The notes: generated by a model not told the origin, from the sequence alone. 64,000 nucleotides of DNA from Xenoacremonium recifei (GCA_012184525.1 WOFQ01000032.1:1-64000); one strand, 5' to 3'. Shown: positions 24,076 to 35,357, counted from the first letter of the stretch. Numbers and translations: made by a program.

Positions 24076-27004
24076 TCAGCGGCTCTGGCCATCGTCGACG
24101 CGGATCAGATCCAGAAGTGACGCAATGTAGGGGCTCTGTGAAAATCTGTTAGTCCCGAGTCAAGGCGTCTGATGTAAGGGTTCCACGGGGGACATGACAT
24201 ACCATGGCTCTGTTCTCTGCTAGAACCTCGAACAACCGTGGAAGGACTGGACGGAAGAGCACCTCGTTCCATCCGCCGACTTCTCCGGTCTTCTCCTGTG
24301 ACTTCAGCAGCTCCTCCTCGGCCTCCGTCTTGACCACATTGCGAGCAATGTTGCAGAGCACCAGCGCCGCACTCAGGGGGATACCCGCTGCCTGAGGAGG
24401 CGCATTGGGGTTGCGCTCGTCGCGCGCCGTTGCCGTCTCCTCGTAGCTGACGGCCATGGTCTTGGCTGGTATCACCCAGGCCCTCTCCTGGGGGCGTGCC
24501 TGGGAGTCCGAGCTCGGAAGCATGGCAGAGACGTGTGTGTTGATGTGCCGTGAAAAGTCCTGTAGTTGCATCTTGGTGGGCGTCTGGAACTTCGCACAGT
24601 CGCCCCAGAGACAAGTGAACTCCTTCTCGACATTATCGTACTTGTCATCGTCGTTCTTCTGGTGGCCCAAGTGTGCAGTCATGATATGATTCCACATCGC
24701 GGCAGGCTTCAGGTAGAATTCACCACAAGGCTCTCGGCTGGGAGGATCCTTCGCCCACATGCATCGTCCATATGCCCTTCTGTCGATGCTGAGAGGCCGT
24801 GGGCGAGCCCGGATGCCGTGTATGATAAACTTCTGCTGCGGGTCGCCTGGTTCTCGCAGGACCTGAGCATTGGAATCCTTATATACTGACGTGCTGTTTC
24901 GGATAAAATCGGCGGGCGTTATCAAGGCCTGGCCAACCGCCTTAAGAGGCGCAACAAAGGCGTTCTGATAAGCCTGCCAAGCTGCCAGCTGCGTGACGAA
25001 GGACTCGTTGTCCTCCTCGAAAAAGCTCTTGACCCATTGGTGTACGCGGTCAGGCTCTTCGAGCTTGAGCATCTCCTGCAGCAAATCCTCTGGCATGGGT
25101 GGGATTTCGTGCTGGATGGGGATCTTGCGCTCGGGGACGAGAATGAACTCGCGCTGGAACTTCTTGGCGCCGTGCGCGAGCAGGCGCACCAAGTGGTCGA
25201 CAAGGTTCTCGGGGGTGAGGGAGGACAGCAGGTTGTCGACATTAGGTACAACAGCTGTGTACTGGTACAAGAAGTCAAGGCACGCGTCCGTGAGCTCGTC
25301 GTCGTTGAGCAGCAGCCAGCTCGCAATGCGCTGCAGGACTAGTGGAGGGATGTTCTCTAGCTTGTTCGTGGCTTCCAGATTCATGGATATGCGCGCGAGG
25401 GCCCGAAGTGCCGTGAGAATCGTACCTCGATCCTCGGAGGTCATCTGCGCCAGGAGCGTCTTGTATAGGGCATCGTCTGAGTCCAAAACCATGAACGGGG
25501 TCAACTGTTCCGCGATATCCAGGGCTAGGTGTTTCATCTCGATGAGAGAGTCCTTGGCGGGGAGATGGAGGAGGATGCAAACGAGGTCCTTTAGGGGGTA
25601 GAAGTCGGACATGTTGTGGGCATTCTCGGGAAGCGTCACCATGTTTCTAAAGGTGAGCACGGCCTCGGTGATGAGGACGAGTTCGTCGGCGTAGGCCTCC
25701 GTCTGGAGCGAGTCCGGCACATCTTTCTCGATGAGGTTCTCGATCCGTTCTAGGAGATCCCGAGTGCCGTTGTTGCCGTCCAAGGCGCTGATGTCGCTGG
25801 GGTCAACGTAGGGGTCCCAAGATACCTTCCAGTCGATGTGATAGAAGATCCTGCCGATGTGCAGAGCCTTGTCCACCAGGCCTTCCGCAAGACCCGGGAA
25901 AGAGTCAAACTTGTACTTGTCACCTCGCTCGTACGATATCTTAACCAAGTGATTCAAGGCAAAAGCCTGCTCTTCTGGGATCTGAGACCTCAGAGCATTG
26001 AGACATCTCATGTAGATGTTGGGTCCATCGAATCCCGCTGTAATATGTTAGGTATTGTAATCATAAATTAAAAATCAGGAGAACCTACTGCCTGGTTGCA
26101 AGGGTTGTCGACTGGTCAGCTCCGCAAGACGAGGCTGACGCGGTCGGAGGAACTCGTTGGGCGCATTGCTAGGCGTAGCAACAGCACGGAGCTGTAAAGG
26201 CTTCGAAAACCGCGGCTGATATTGAGTCACAAGATTGGACGTGTTCTCGGGGTTGGGAGGCTGATTCAGGATCGAGGGGCCACGGTTCTGCTGCTGCAAT
26301 GATGGAGGCATCCCAGGCATGGGTGTATGGTGCGTGGGCGTCTGAGAGTGGCCGGCGGCGGGTGAGTTGGAGTGAGAGGGGGCGTGTTGCTGGCTGGACG
26401 AGTGACGGGTTATCCGCGTCGAGCCCGTATCAGGTTGGAAGATGACTCGCTGGGGAGGCGCCTCGCGAAGACCTCTCGACGCTCTCGCACTAGAAGCAGC
26501 CTCTGGTGCCGGACGCTCCCTGGCGGGAGTGCCGTCGTCTCCTGAGGCGGCCGAGTCACCACCGCCGACCTGGCTCTCCCTCTTTCCACGGAAGTTCTCG
26601 CGCGTGCGCGTCAGGAGGCTGGCGCCCTTTGCGGTAACGTCTTCGAGGATATCCTTGGGCGGGGGCTCCTTTCCGTGAACGGTCGAGATTTCGTACGCGG
26701 CAAGGTTTTTGTAGAACTTCTCTTTGAGGGCGAAGGCAGTGGAAGCTTCGTTGTTGGAGAAGATGCCCAGCTCCGAAGCCATGCGGCGCCAGGCAAGTTT
26801 CTCCTCGGAGACCTTGTCGTAGCCACCGCTCTCGACGATGTGGTTAAAGACCTTGAGCAGATCCAGGTGCGTGGTGCCGACTTTGGGCTCAGGGTCGAGT
26901 GTGGTGCCGCGCTTGGCGTGGTAGTCGCGCAGCTTGGTCATGAACTCCTCGTACTCGGGGGTGCGGTCGATGGTGTGCGCGGGCACATCCTGGCGGGGGG
27001 CCAT
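24076..27004 (-). CDS. RSC9: RSC chromatin-remodelling complex subunit Rsc9 (ARID, zinc fingers)
   Basis: Three exons on the minus strand (27004-26089, 26037-24203, 24135-24076) encode 936 residues. Introns are 26038-26088 and 24136-24202; the last exon supplies only about 20 residues ending DDGQSR. Start is the ATG at 27004 (MAPRQDVPAH). Residues about 10-120 form an ARID DNA-binding domain (EEFMTKLRDYH...KVGTTHLDLLKVFNHIVESGGYDKV). A disordered Ser/Pro/Gln segment follows, then a long helical ARM-like region from about residue 305. Near the C-terminus there are two C2H2-like fingers (CMWAKDPPSREPC...HIMTAH and CLWGDC...HINTH). This order matches Rsc9/ARID2-type subunits of the RSC/PBAF remodeller, which act in the nucleus on promoter nucleosomes. 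It is divergent from the hypothetical gene at 27695. Confidence 0.92.
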
Positions 27005-27694
27005 AATGGACGGCAACGGCGATGCAATCGGTCGCTAAGACGATGTTTCGTGATGATGTGAGAGCGTTGAGAGGCGCAATCGCGAGCGCGCGTGCGGGAT
27101 GCGACGCAGGGAGGCTTCGAGGCCTCGAGGCTCGACGTTCTTCGGCGAGGTCGCGGCGGAGGATTGGCGCCGACTCAGCCTCGCGGTCTGGCCGTAACGA
27201 TGCGCGCGATAAGAGTGAAGGCGGTGCTATCAGATGGAAGATCGGAAACCAGCAGGGAGGCGGCCGGTGATGGAGCCCGGGCGGTGATGAATGCTGCTCG
27301 GCTTGTCGTCCCTCGAATCCGAATCCACCTGCTGGGAAGTCGCTGGCTGGGCTAGACGGGAAGGCGTGTTTGCGCGCCGCGCGGAAAATCCAATGGCGCG
27401 CTCATCTTATCGGCACGTGACTCGGAGGGTCGTCTGGTTGGCCAATCGGGTGGGTTCCGTATCGACGTCGAGGCTTGATGGAGAAGGTGCGGCCAGCTTG
27501 AGTTGCCCAGGATTGTGTAAGTCGAGCGAGCTGCCTGATATGTGGTCTTCTGCAAGCATGAACAATCACGATGCATCATCATCTGAGGCTCCAGAAGGGG
27601 TTCTCAGCGGTATTCGCTTTTACTTTCTCCCCAATCGAGAGTCAGCCTCGAGTCGAAGGTGCCGCTGCTGTTTTTCTTCGTCCTTCGACTTACA
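27005..27694. promoter_or_regulatory. Divergent promoter, Rsc9 versus hypothetical protein
   Basis: A 690 bp interval between two divergently oriented start codons (27004 minus, 27695 plus). GC-rich and CpG-rich near the Rsc9 side, with no supported ORF. It probably contains both promoters and leaders. Confidence 0.5.
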
Positions 27695-29839
27695 ATGCCG
27701 GGACCCCCCACACCAGTTTCGGGATGCTCGCTCAAAAGAGTCGAGATCAAGGACCGTAACTCCACGAGAGCATACAACTCTACTCCCCCGACGAATGTCT
27801 TCACGTTGAGCATCGAGGCAGAGTGTTTAGGTGGCTCGCAGACCGGCACTCTTGTTCTCCTCATTCACAATGGCCAGCAGCAACTGGTGCGCCTCTTAGA
27901 CAGACTCATGCTGGCTGAGCCGAAGATTGATGCTAACAAGTCTCAGATTTCGCTTCGGCTAACAGATTTATTGAACTCCTCGCCCAACGCTACGGACCTC
28001 GTGACCATCGACAAGCAGCTCCTTCAACTCTGCATCCGCATTCCCCAGCAAAGCTCTTCGATAGCAGTCGAATTCGAGAACAATCGAGATTTCGGCGTTT
28101 CTGTCTGCTTATTGAAGAAGTCGAATTTTCATATCACCGAGTCAATAACATGTATCCTCTCACTGCAGCCACAGCCTACCCCAGCGCCCGCCATCCAGCA
28201 GACGGTGCCAACCAATTCCTATGGCAACTCAAGTTTCGGGCCCCGACTTTCATCGTTGCCCCCAGGCTATCTCTCTGGTCTATATGGTACAACAAAGTCC
28301 AACAACACAGCAAGCCACGACCCGAACTCATTCACTGCGCTCTTGAATTCGACTTTGCTCGGAAACGAGCAGGCACATATCTTTCGCTCTTCGCCCTCAC
28401 CACCTCAGCCATATCATCAACCGCGAATGCATTCTCTGCCTATGTATTCAGATACACCACTTTCACCTGCTGATTCCTCGGCCTTTAACATGAAGTTCAG
28501 CCCATACAATATCTTCCTCGGCAAGAACAGTGACCAACTTCATCGACCCCGAGTTGGCTCTCCGCTGAAGCAGTCATTCAACCCTGGGGATTTGTCATTT
28601 CATCAGTGGAGCCCCTCGCCCGAACATACCTCACCGCATCAGATCACGACGTCATCGCCAAACAGCCATTTGATGCACACTGCAAGTCCTTTAGCGTCTC
28701 CTCTTCAGCTGAACCTTACACCCCCCGAGGATTACAGCTTGGGGCACAGGGCAGTTGATACATTCCAGCACTCATTACCCCTGACTCCTATGCTACGTAC
28801 CAATTCGGCTCCCTCATACAGCTCCCCTTCCCTGATATCCGATGAGGCTAGTAAGACGAGCTTTCGGGACCTTATGCCGCAACCACGAGATCTACCTTTC
28901 GCCTCAGAGCCAAAGCAGAGTTCGGAACAAAGGAAACAAAGCACTCCCAAAGGAGAATCGCCATCTGGAGACAAGGCGAAAACTAAGACTTCAAAAACAG
29001 CATCAGCCCGGGAGAAGACGGAAAGTCAGACAGAGAAAGCTTCCGGGAAACTACCAAATTCTAGCTCGAGTCCCAAGATGCATGACTCTACCGATACAGC
29101 ACCTCCACAACGGCCTAGGACCGTGATCAAGATAAAGGTAAAGAAGAACAGCGACACTATACAAAACGCTGGTCCAGAGAATGCGCCCCTTCCCTCACGA
29201 ACTAAGAAGCTAAGCCCCGAGAAAGTATCATCGCCCAAAGAACCCAAAGTAACCGCCAAATCATCCACCAAAAGGAAAGCCGGGATTTCTCCAAAAAGGC
29301 CAACTCCATCGAACGTACCGAGCCCTCCAGAACGACAGGAACCAGTCCCAGATTTATCAGCATCTCACACGCAGAGCAAAGACACTACTAGATCATCAGC
29401 AAAAAGGCCTCAAAAGGACTTACCAACCGAGACAACGGAAGAGACGAACCCACAAAGACGAAGAACGAGATCAAGTGTTATGCAGAAAGTTTCTGCCTCT
29501 GGCAAGAGTCACAAAAAAGCAACAAACCATCGGCTAAGTGTTATCGAGACCTCAAATGCATTAATTCAGACATCGTGTGTCAAAGAGTCTGATTCACCAA
29601 GCAGACTAAACTCAGAACCTGGAGAGCCGCTCATACTCCTTACTGATCCAGACCTGTTGAAGGAGGTTAATCTCATAACATCAAGACTGCTTGATCAGTA
29701 CGAAAATGACATTGAGATGGGTGATGACGACGAAGCCCGCGCCAAATTCTACGTGGAACAAATATACGCTGCTCGCTGGGACTTCTGGTATTCAAAATTG
29801 GTCGAGATGGAGCGTGGAACGTGGGCAATGATTAGTTAA
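27695..29839 (+). CDS. Hypothetical nuclear-type protein, largely disordered
   Basis: An open frame from the ATG at 27695 (MPGPPTPVSG) gives 714 residues if it ends at the TAA at 29837. A small folded-looking N-terminal part (about 1-150, alternating hydrophobic strands) is followed by a long Ser/Pro/Lys-rich disordered region. That region has several basic clusters (KIKVKKNS, STKRKAG, PQRRRTRSS) fitting nuclear localisation. A conserved-looking helical, acidic C-terminus follows (LLDQYENDIEMGDDDEA). I do not recognise the family with confidence. A meiotic Rec114/Rec7-like layout is conceivable but unproven. Coding-type sequence resumes in a compatible phase at 29928, so the true gene may use a weak donor at 29821 (GTGGGC) and continue to 30508 (886 residues); see the next entry. 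Confidence 0.6.
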   Translation: MPGPPTPVSGCSLKRVEIKDRNSTRAYNSTPPTNVFTLSIEAECLGGSQTGTLVLLIHNGQQQLVRLLDRLMLAEPKIDANKSQISLRLTDLLNSSPNATDLVTIDKQLLQLCIRIPQQSSSIAVEFENNRDFGVSVCLLKKSNFHITESITCILSLQPQPTPAPAIQQTVPTNSYGNSSFGPRLSSLPPGYLSGLYGTTKSNNTASHDPNSFTALLNSTLLGNEQAHIFRSSPSPPQPYHQPRMHSLPMYSDTPLSPADSSAFNMKFSPYNIFLGKNSDQLHRPRVGSPLKQSFNPGDLSFHQWSPSPEHTSPHQITTSSPNSHLMHTASPLASPLQLNLTPPEDYSLGHRAVDTFQHSLPLTPMLRTNSAPSYSSPSLISDEASKTSFRDLMPQPRDLPFASEPKQSSEQRKQSTPKGESPSGDKAKTKTSKTASAREKTESQTEKASGKLPNSSSSPKMHDSTDTAPPQRPRTVIKIKVKKNSDTIQNAGPENAPLPSRTKKLSPEKVSSPKEPKVTAKSSTKRKAGISPKRPTPSNVPSPPERQEPVPDLSASHTQSKDTTRSSAKRPQKDLPTETTEETNPQRRRTRSSVMQKVSASGKSHKKATNHRLSVIETSNALIQTSCVKESDSPSRLNSEPGEPLILLTDPDLLKEVNLITSRLLDQYENDIEMGDDDEARAKFYVEQIYAARWDFWYSKLVEMERGTWAMIS

Positions 29840-29927
29840 CAACTTGCATGCTTCTCTTGGCAGATGAAACAGATTGAGAATTACTAGGATGGAAATGACA
29901 ACAGATTCCCTCTTAAGTTTTCTTTAG

Positions 29928-30508
29928 TGACCTTTGCGATTTTCAACGGGTGCTAGATTTCTTTGACGAAGCTAAGGACTATTACACAAAAACTACAAAC
30001 TTCGACTTTGAGCAGGGCGCAGCAATGTCAAATGCTGACTTCAGAGAGCAGCTGGCAGAGACTGACTGCATAGACGGAAGCGAGGCTCTCATTCAAGTCA
30101 ACTCCAGACTTGCCGTAACAGTTTTCAATGCGACACGAGATATATCTCTCTGGGTCGGATCAATTTTGAACCAGTAAGTATCATGGAGATGTCCAAGTTT
30201 CTTCCACTGACAACACCAGCTTTCACGCCCCTCGTGCGTCTCGTACCGAACGCAAGGGTGATACAGTCGAGGTAATTGATTCTGATGTGAACATCATCTA
30301 CGATGGGGAACAGTACCCCGCTCGCAGTAGATCCGCGACTGAGAGGTCGGAGAGAAGCCCGATATCGTTTAATGAATTGGTGCGGAAGACAGTTTCCGAT
30401 CCTAATGTGACATTGGAATTGACCCTGGACTTTATCCTTTTCACTGATCAGCAGCTGGATTTGCCAAACTCGGAGAGTCACAAGGACTACATATTCCGGG
30501 GAATGTGA
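29928..30508 (+). CDS. Spliced coding segment, probable 3' exons of the preceding gene
   Basis: Two blocks, 29928-30173 and 30220-30508, joined across a clear 46 bp GTAAGT-CAG intron, read continuously and end at a TGA. The first block begins without an ATG right after a TTTAG acceptor, and its first in-frame ATG is at 30025. Joining 29820 to 29928 keeps the frame of the upstream hypothetical protein, so these are most likely its last exons (total 886 residues). A stand-alone 145-residue protein from 30025 is the alternative. The translation is acidic and helical (VLDFFDEAKDYY, VTLELTLDFILF), with no family recognised. A GTGAGT donor at 30505 and an acceptor ending at 30553 would instead read into the pectinase frame. 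Confidence 0.45.
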
Positions 30509-30629
30509 GTTGCGGTGAGAAGTCGTAGACGATATAAGAGTAACCAAGTGCAGACAGAAAGTGGCTGGTCTAGATTCACCTCTGGAACGGACACAGCGGT
30601 ATTATGATCACGAAGTTGTGACCAGAAGA

Positions 30630-32030
30630 ATGAGGTTTCTACTGCTTTCTCTGCTTGTCGCCTCGGCGGCCTGCTTTATGGTAAACCAAGGGTCGACTTG
30701 CACGCTGTACCCCGAGTCCCTGGTTTACAGATATGCGGCCGTAGACGACGTGCCATCTATCCAGCAAGCTTTTGATATCTGTGGTACTAATGGAACCATC
30801 ATCTTCACCAACCACACCTTTACCATTGCTTCGGTGCTAAATACGACGAACTTACTCAACGTCGACGTCATATTGCAAGGAGTGCTGAAGTTTACGGACA
30901 ATATCCCGTACTGGCGAAGTCACGCTTGGTCTGTGATATATCAGAACCAGGTCACAGCCTGGTTATTTGGAGGCACAAACGTCACCCTTCGAGGTGATGG
31001 AGGTTGGATAGACGGCAATGGCCAGACATGGTATACCTTCAGCGCCGGGGCTGCCAACTTGCCTGGTCGTCCTATCACCATGACTGTCTATAACTCGAGC
31101 AATGTGTTGATTGATGGACTCAGAATGTAAGTATGGCCACCCAAATTTTTTATGGTGCTCTTCCCAAACCTCATAAGAGAATCGGCAGAAAGTGGCTGAC
31201 AGTTCCATTCTTGCAGCATACAACCTCAATTCTGGGCCTTCTTCGTATGGCAAAGTCAAAATGTATCCTTAACAAACTACTACTCGAATGCCACGGGCAT
31301 TGCAGAATACTCAACGTTCAATACGGATGGCTTTGATTCGTGGAATAGCGACAATATCCTGATAGAGAACGCAACGATCACTACGGACGACGACTGTGTA
31401 GCGGCTAAGGGCAACACCACAAACATGTATGTCAAGAATGTGACTTGCCACGGCAGCACCGGCGTGACTATCGGGTCTATCGGGCAGTATCCGGAGACCC
31501 CCGACTACGTCTTCAACATTACATTTGAAGATATCACCTGCCTCGACTCGTTCGATTGCGCATACGTCAAGACGTGGCAGAGTGCCGCCCTTAACGAGAC
31601 CAACAACGGAGATGCCGGGGGTGGTGGCGGCGGGCTCGTCAAGAACGTAACGTTCCGAAACTTCAATTTGCAGAATGTTGCCCTGCCGATCCAGATAACC
31701 CAGTGTGTATATGCGGAAGGGGACCAGGGCTGCAACAGCTCCAATCTGGCATTGGAAGACATAAGTTGGGTCAACTTCACCGGAACTTCTCAGTACAACA
31801 TTGCCGCCTCGCTATACTGTGCAGCGGACCATCCTTGTCCCGGAATCACGTTCAAGGACGTGAATATCCAGTCTGTAAATGAGACTAAGGGACTGGCCCT
31901 ATACAATACGACGCTTCAGAGTGAGGTATACCAATGCGCTAACATTATTGACCAGAATATATCTGGAATACCTTGCAACCTCGTTGCGCCAGACTACTAC
32001 AGCCAGTTTGTTTCTGGTAATGTGCAGTAG
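30630..32030 (+). CDS. Secreted GH28 polygalacturonase-type glycoside hydrolase (exo-type)
   Basis: Two exons (30630-31126 and 31217-32030, intron 90 bp with GTAAGT donor) encode 436 residues. The start MRFLLLSLLVASAACF is a classical signal peptide, so the enzyme is secreted. The body is a right-handed beta-helix of the GH28 type. Visible motifs are NTDGFD (about 200), TDDDCVAAKG (catalytic Asp pair, about 222) and CHGSTGVTIGS (about 243), with many N-glycosylation sequons. The usual RIK substrate-binding motif is YVKTW here (about 281), keeping Lys but replacing Arg. The overall pattern is closest to fungal exopolygalacturonases or related exo-pectinases that remove galacturonate from pectin ends. 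The start is only about 120 bp after the preceding coding segment, and an open frame continues upstream of the ATG. Confidence 0.88.
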
Positions 32031-32339
32031 TTCAGCCTTGATTAGCACTAGCATCGAATAGCTTGCAATAAATATTGTTACGATCTGCTTGGGAAATCTC
32101 TAAAACAATTGATTGCAAGTGCCTTGTATTATTTAAGTATGTGTGCGAGGGCTCCCTTCAAGGACACACACCCTCACACACACAATTCATTACGCCCGGC
32201 GGCTGAGCCGAAAGAGCACCTATCGCTATTGTAGAAATCCGTTTCCAATCTTATGTCTTTGCCTCCTTGAGCCCGTGACCTTCCATCTCCAAGCTCGCTC
32301 GCCGTTTGATTCCCATGTATTCTTCCCTTTCCTCGGCCT

Positions 32340-32735
32340 GCTCTCCAATTGGGATGACGACTCATGGAGACACTGGGACCCCCAGTACAAGCAGGATTTG
32401 TCTAGGGTGGTGCTCTCGCTTGCCCCCGTGGATAGTACTGTCTCTCGTGCATCCTTCTTTTTGATTTTCTGTTCTTCGTCTTATTTAAATGGCTTACGTT
32501 CTTTCTGTTAGAAGCGAGACGATGGCCCTGTCGAGCGACCCGACAAGGAGGGAGCTGAGAAAGAAGACGACGAGCAAGAAGAGCAGGTTGGAGAAAAGGT
32601 TACGGTGCCGACAAAAGAGAATGAAGCACCGCGCTCCGGCAAGGCAAGCCTATTGATGACTTTATGCCTGAGAAATCGGATTCGTCTTCCCTTCCCGGCC
32701 CCATGGAAATGGACGACAGCAAGTCATCTGCTTAG
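32340..32735 (+). pseudogene. Possible decayed gene, acidic C-terminal tail
   Basis: Coding-like sequence follows a TTTCTGTTAG acceptor at about 32512: an acidic Glu/Lys/Asp-rich stretch (KRDDGPVERPDKEGAEKEDD) in one frame. From about 32650 an equally coding-like tail appears in another frame (PIDDFMPEKSDSSSLPGP), ending at the TAG at 32733-32735. The frame change coincides with a tandem 5 bp repeat (GGCAAGGCAA, about 32637-32647). Sequence before the presumed intron (NWDDDSWRHWDPQYKQD, about 32349-32399) may be an earlier exon. No start codon or domain was identified. It could be a pseudogene or chance. Confidence 0.3.
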
Positions 32736-33226
32736 GCCAGTTCATTCACCAAGCCCCGCACGCGATATCAAGATGGAGTAAAGCAAACCGATGGCAAGGA
32801 CTTGGGTGGTAACTTCACGTACTCTAGAGCAAATTTTCCCTATAATTTCCCATCCCTACCAGAAGGGCTGCAATGTTTGACAAAGCTTAGCTAGGAGTAT
32901 CACGAAAACGAAAAAAATGGGAACGTGAAGGAGAATAGAAAAAAAGGCTACGAAGATGAGGAGGCAAACAGGATCCCATGCGAAAACATGTCCAAGGTGT
33001 ATCTCTCTCTAAGCAGTCCGCCTGTGCCTGCCTGTGCCTATGCCTGTCCGCCTCCGGGGGGTTTTCCTAGGTCGAGTGGTAACGATGCTGGAGAGCAGAA
33101 GATTGCGCGGCGAGAGCTCGCGGTTGGGGTATGCTCGTGACTCTGGAGGCTCGTCGTCGGCGCTGGGTATGGATGATCGTCGAGTTGGTGACAGTAGGTA
33201 AGAAGAAGAGTGGAAGAGTCGTAGGT
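32736..33226. other. Intergenic, 3' flank of the SYLF-SH3 gene
   Basis: No supported ORF. Probably holds the 3' untranslated region of the minus-strand SYLF-SH3 gene on its right side. Confidence 0.45.
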
Positions 33227-34572
33227 CTACTCCTTCATCTTGACGTAGTTGCTGGGGAAGATACCGTGCCGAGTTCCTATCATGCCGGTCCTGGATATAA
33301 CTGTCAGTCTCTGGGTTCCTCATGCGAAAAAAAAAGAAATGATACGCACCACCAGTCGTTGTCGCTATCCGTCTTCTTCAACACCGTGATAATCTCGCCC
33401 TTCTTGAACCCCAAGTCTCCCGGCTGATCGGCGTCAAAGTTGAACAGCGCCACAGCCTCGTTCTTCTTCAGCAGCGCCTGCTTGGACGCGAAATTGGGCT
33501 TGGGAGCGGCCGGCCGCCCGGGCGCCGACTTCTTGTCCGCACCGAAGCCAAAGTCGTCGTTGTTCCCGTGCGCATAAGTGTTCGACCGCGAGGGCGCGCC
33601 GAAGTCGTTCCGATCGTACACGTCGTCTTGCCAAGTGGTGGAGCGCTTGGGTCCGCCGAAGCCGTCGTCGTAACCTGAACCGCCGCCATAGCCCGGGTCG
33701 CGCTGCTGGCCCTCGCCGTAAGCCGTGCCGCGGCGGCCGTTCCAGACTACGTCGTCGTGGCGGTCGTCGTATACGGGGATGTCATTGTACATGTCGTCGC
33801 CGCCGGCCGAGCCCTGGCGCATGCCGCTGAAGATGCGCGAGTTGAGAATTGTCATGAGCGGCGCGGCCTGTGGCGGAGGCCGGACCGAGCCCGTGAGCAG
33901 CTGGGCGGCTGTGTAGCGCTGGCCGTACATCTTCTCGTTGGCGTCGCGGCGCTCGATGATAGCCGAGCCCTCGAGCGAGACACCGGCGAACAGACCCTTC
34001 GTCTTAGAGTAGCTGAAGATGCCGGCGACGCTCTTGAGCGAGGCAGCACCTGCGGCCTCGGCATTGCGCCCGACCGGACCGGCGGCCAGCGACACGTTGC
34101 CGCCAAGAGTCAGCGAACCGGCCTGGGCGAAGGTCTTGACGGCGTTGGAGTCGTTGAGGATGAAGACGAAGTCGGTCAGCTCGAAGCCGATCTGGCCACC
34201 GAAGCCGGCGCCGGCGGTCGCGATGGCGCTCGGTGCGCTCCAGGAGCCGTCGGGGAGGCGGGCGACGACGAGACCGCTGCCAAAGCGGCCGGAGCCGAGG
34301 AAGCCGGCCTTGAGGACGGTGATGATGGCGAGGCCTTTGGCGTTGGCGAGGATCGAGGGCGGGATGACTTTATCGGGGCCGAAGGCCTGTCGCGGGTTGA
34401 TGAAGGAGCTAAGGATCTTGCCGCACTTTTTGCATTCCGCTGCGAGACGCCGTCAGTGCTTGTCTTGCGCATCGCCCGCAGTGGCGGAGAGAGCGAGCGA
34501 GAAAGATGGTCGGGAGGCTGAGTGGGCGGACTTACACGCCATGGACGACGGGAGGGGGTTGTTGATGCCCAT
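33227..34572 (-). CDS. LSB3: SYLF and SH3 domain protein, Ysc84/Lsb3 family
   Basis: Three exons on the minus strand (34572-34536, 34439-33350, 33290-33227) encode 396 residues. Introns are 34440-34535 and 33291-33349. The first exon is only 37 bp and encodes MGINNPLPSSMA. Residues about 1-220 form a SYLF lipid- and actin-binding domain (ECKKCGKILSSFINP, GPDKVIPPSILANAKGLAII, FGGQIGFELTDFVFILN). A Gly/Asp/Tyr-rich low-complexity linker follows, then a C-terminal SH3 domain (AVALFNFDADQPGDLGFKKG ... WWTGMIG ... GIFPSNYVKM) split by the last intron. Yeast Ysc84/Lsb3 act in cortical actin patches during endocytosis with Sla1/Las17. All joins restore conserved sequence. Confidence 0.94.
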
Positions 34573-35357
34573 CTCGACTGGATTGCGACGACCGAAGAAG
34601 GTCGTGAAAACGAGTTGACGCTGTTTCTTCTAGACGGAGAGCCTGCTCGTCGAGGATCCCGGTGCAGTCAGAAGTGGCCAGCGTCGCAGGCTCACGATGA
34701 TGGAGGACGGAGGATGGAGTTAGGAGGGGTGGGGTTTTGGCGATTGGAAGCTCGGGCTCAGGCGTCACCAGACGTCTGTCAGCTCCTCAGGCAGCAGAAG
34801 GACGATCGCTGGAAGGAAGAGCCACAGCTGGGTCCTCGGGTGCGAAATGCAGGGATCTAGGAGATTGGATGCAACAGCAGGCACAGGAGTTTCTTTCGAG
34901 GCGCTCAATTCGAAGAATGATGTGCATCCAAGCCCCCGGATCGTGCGGAGAATGTCGTTAACATGTCAGACACAGCAGCTTGGAGGCCTGGAGGGGCAAA
35001 GGGCTGTCGTCGTGAGTGTGGCGCAGCAGCCCAAGACACGCGCCACTTTACATTACGTCTTGGCCTCCCACTTCACAACTTTATACGGTATACGCACTAA
35101 GTCCATATTGTTTTGTTAGTCATTGTGCAGCAAGGTACCTGCCATCTTGAACAACAGTCATTGTGAACCAATGCTCTTTGAATCTAGCTCACCCTTCCTC
35201 TTCTGACCCCTCTTCGGAAACGGATTCAGTATTCAGTGCGTCGTATTCGTGATACTTAATATGTCTGCTGGATCACATTACCTGATACTACGACAGCTTT
35301 TAAGAAAGGTATTGCCTCTTTAGCACGCTCACTTCCTTCTGGAATGCGAAACAGTTC
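34573..35357. other. Intergenic, promoter of the SYLF-SH3 gene
   Basis: Upstream leader/promoter of the SYLF-SH3 gene and 3' flank of the ULD-domain gene. ORFs here are short and unsupported. Composition changes from GC-rich to more AT-rich across this stretch, marking the boundary between core and accessory sequence. Confidence 0.45.

Noticed and set aside
33757..34521. Plus-strand ORF of 254 residues opposite the SYLF-SH3 gene
   Set aside because: Gly/Ala/Asp-rich antisense of a GC-rich coding exon; it has no motif, and the opposite strand encodes a clear SYLF domain.
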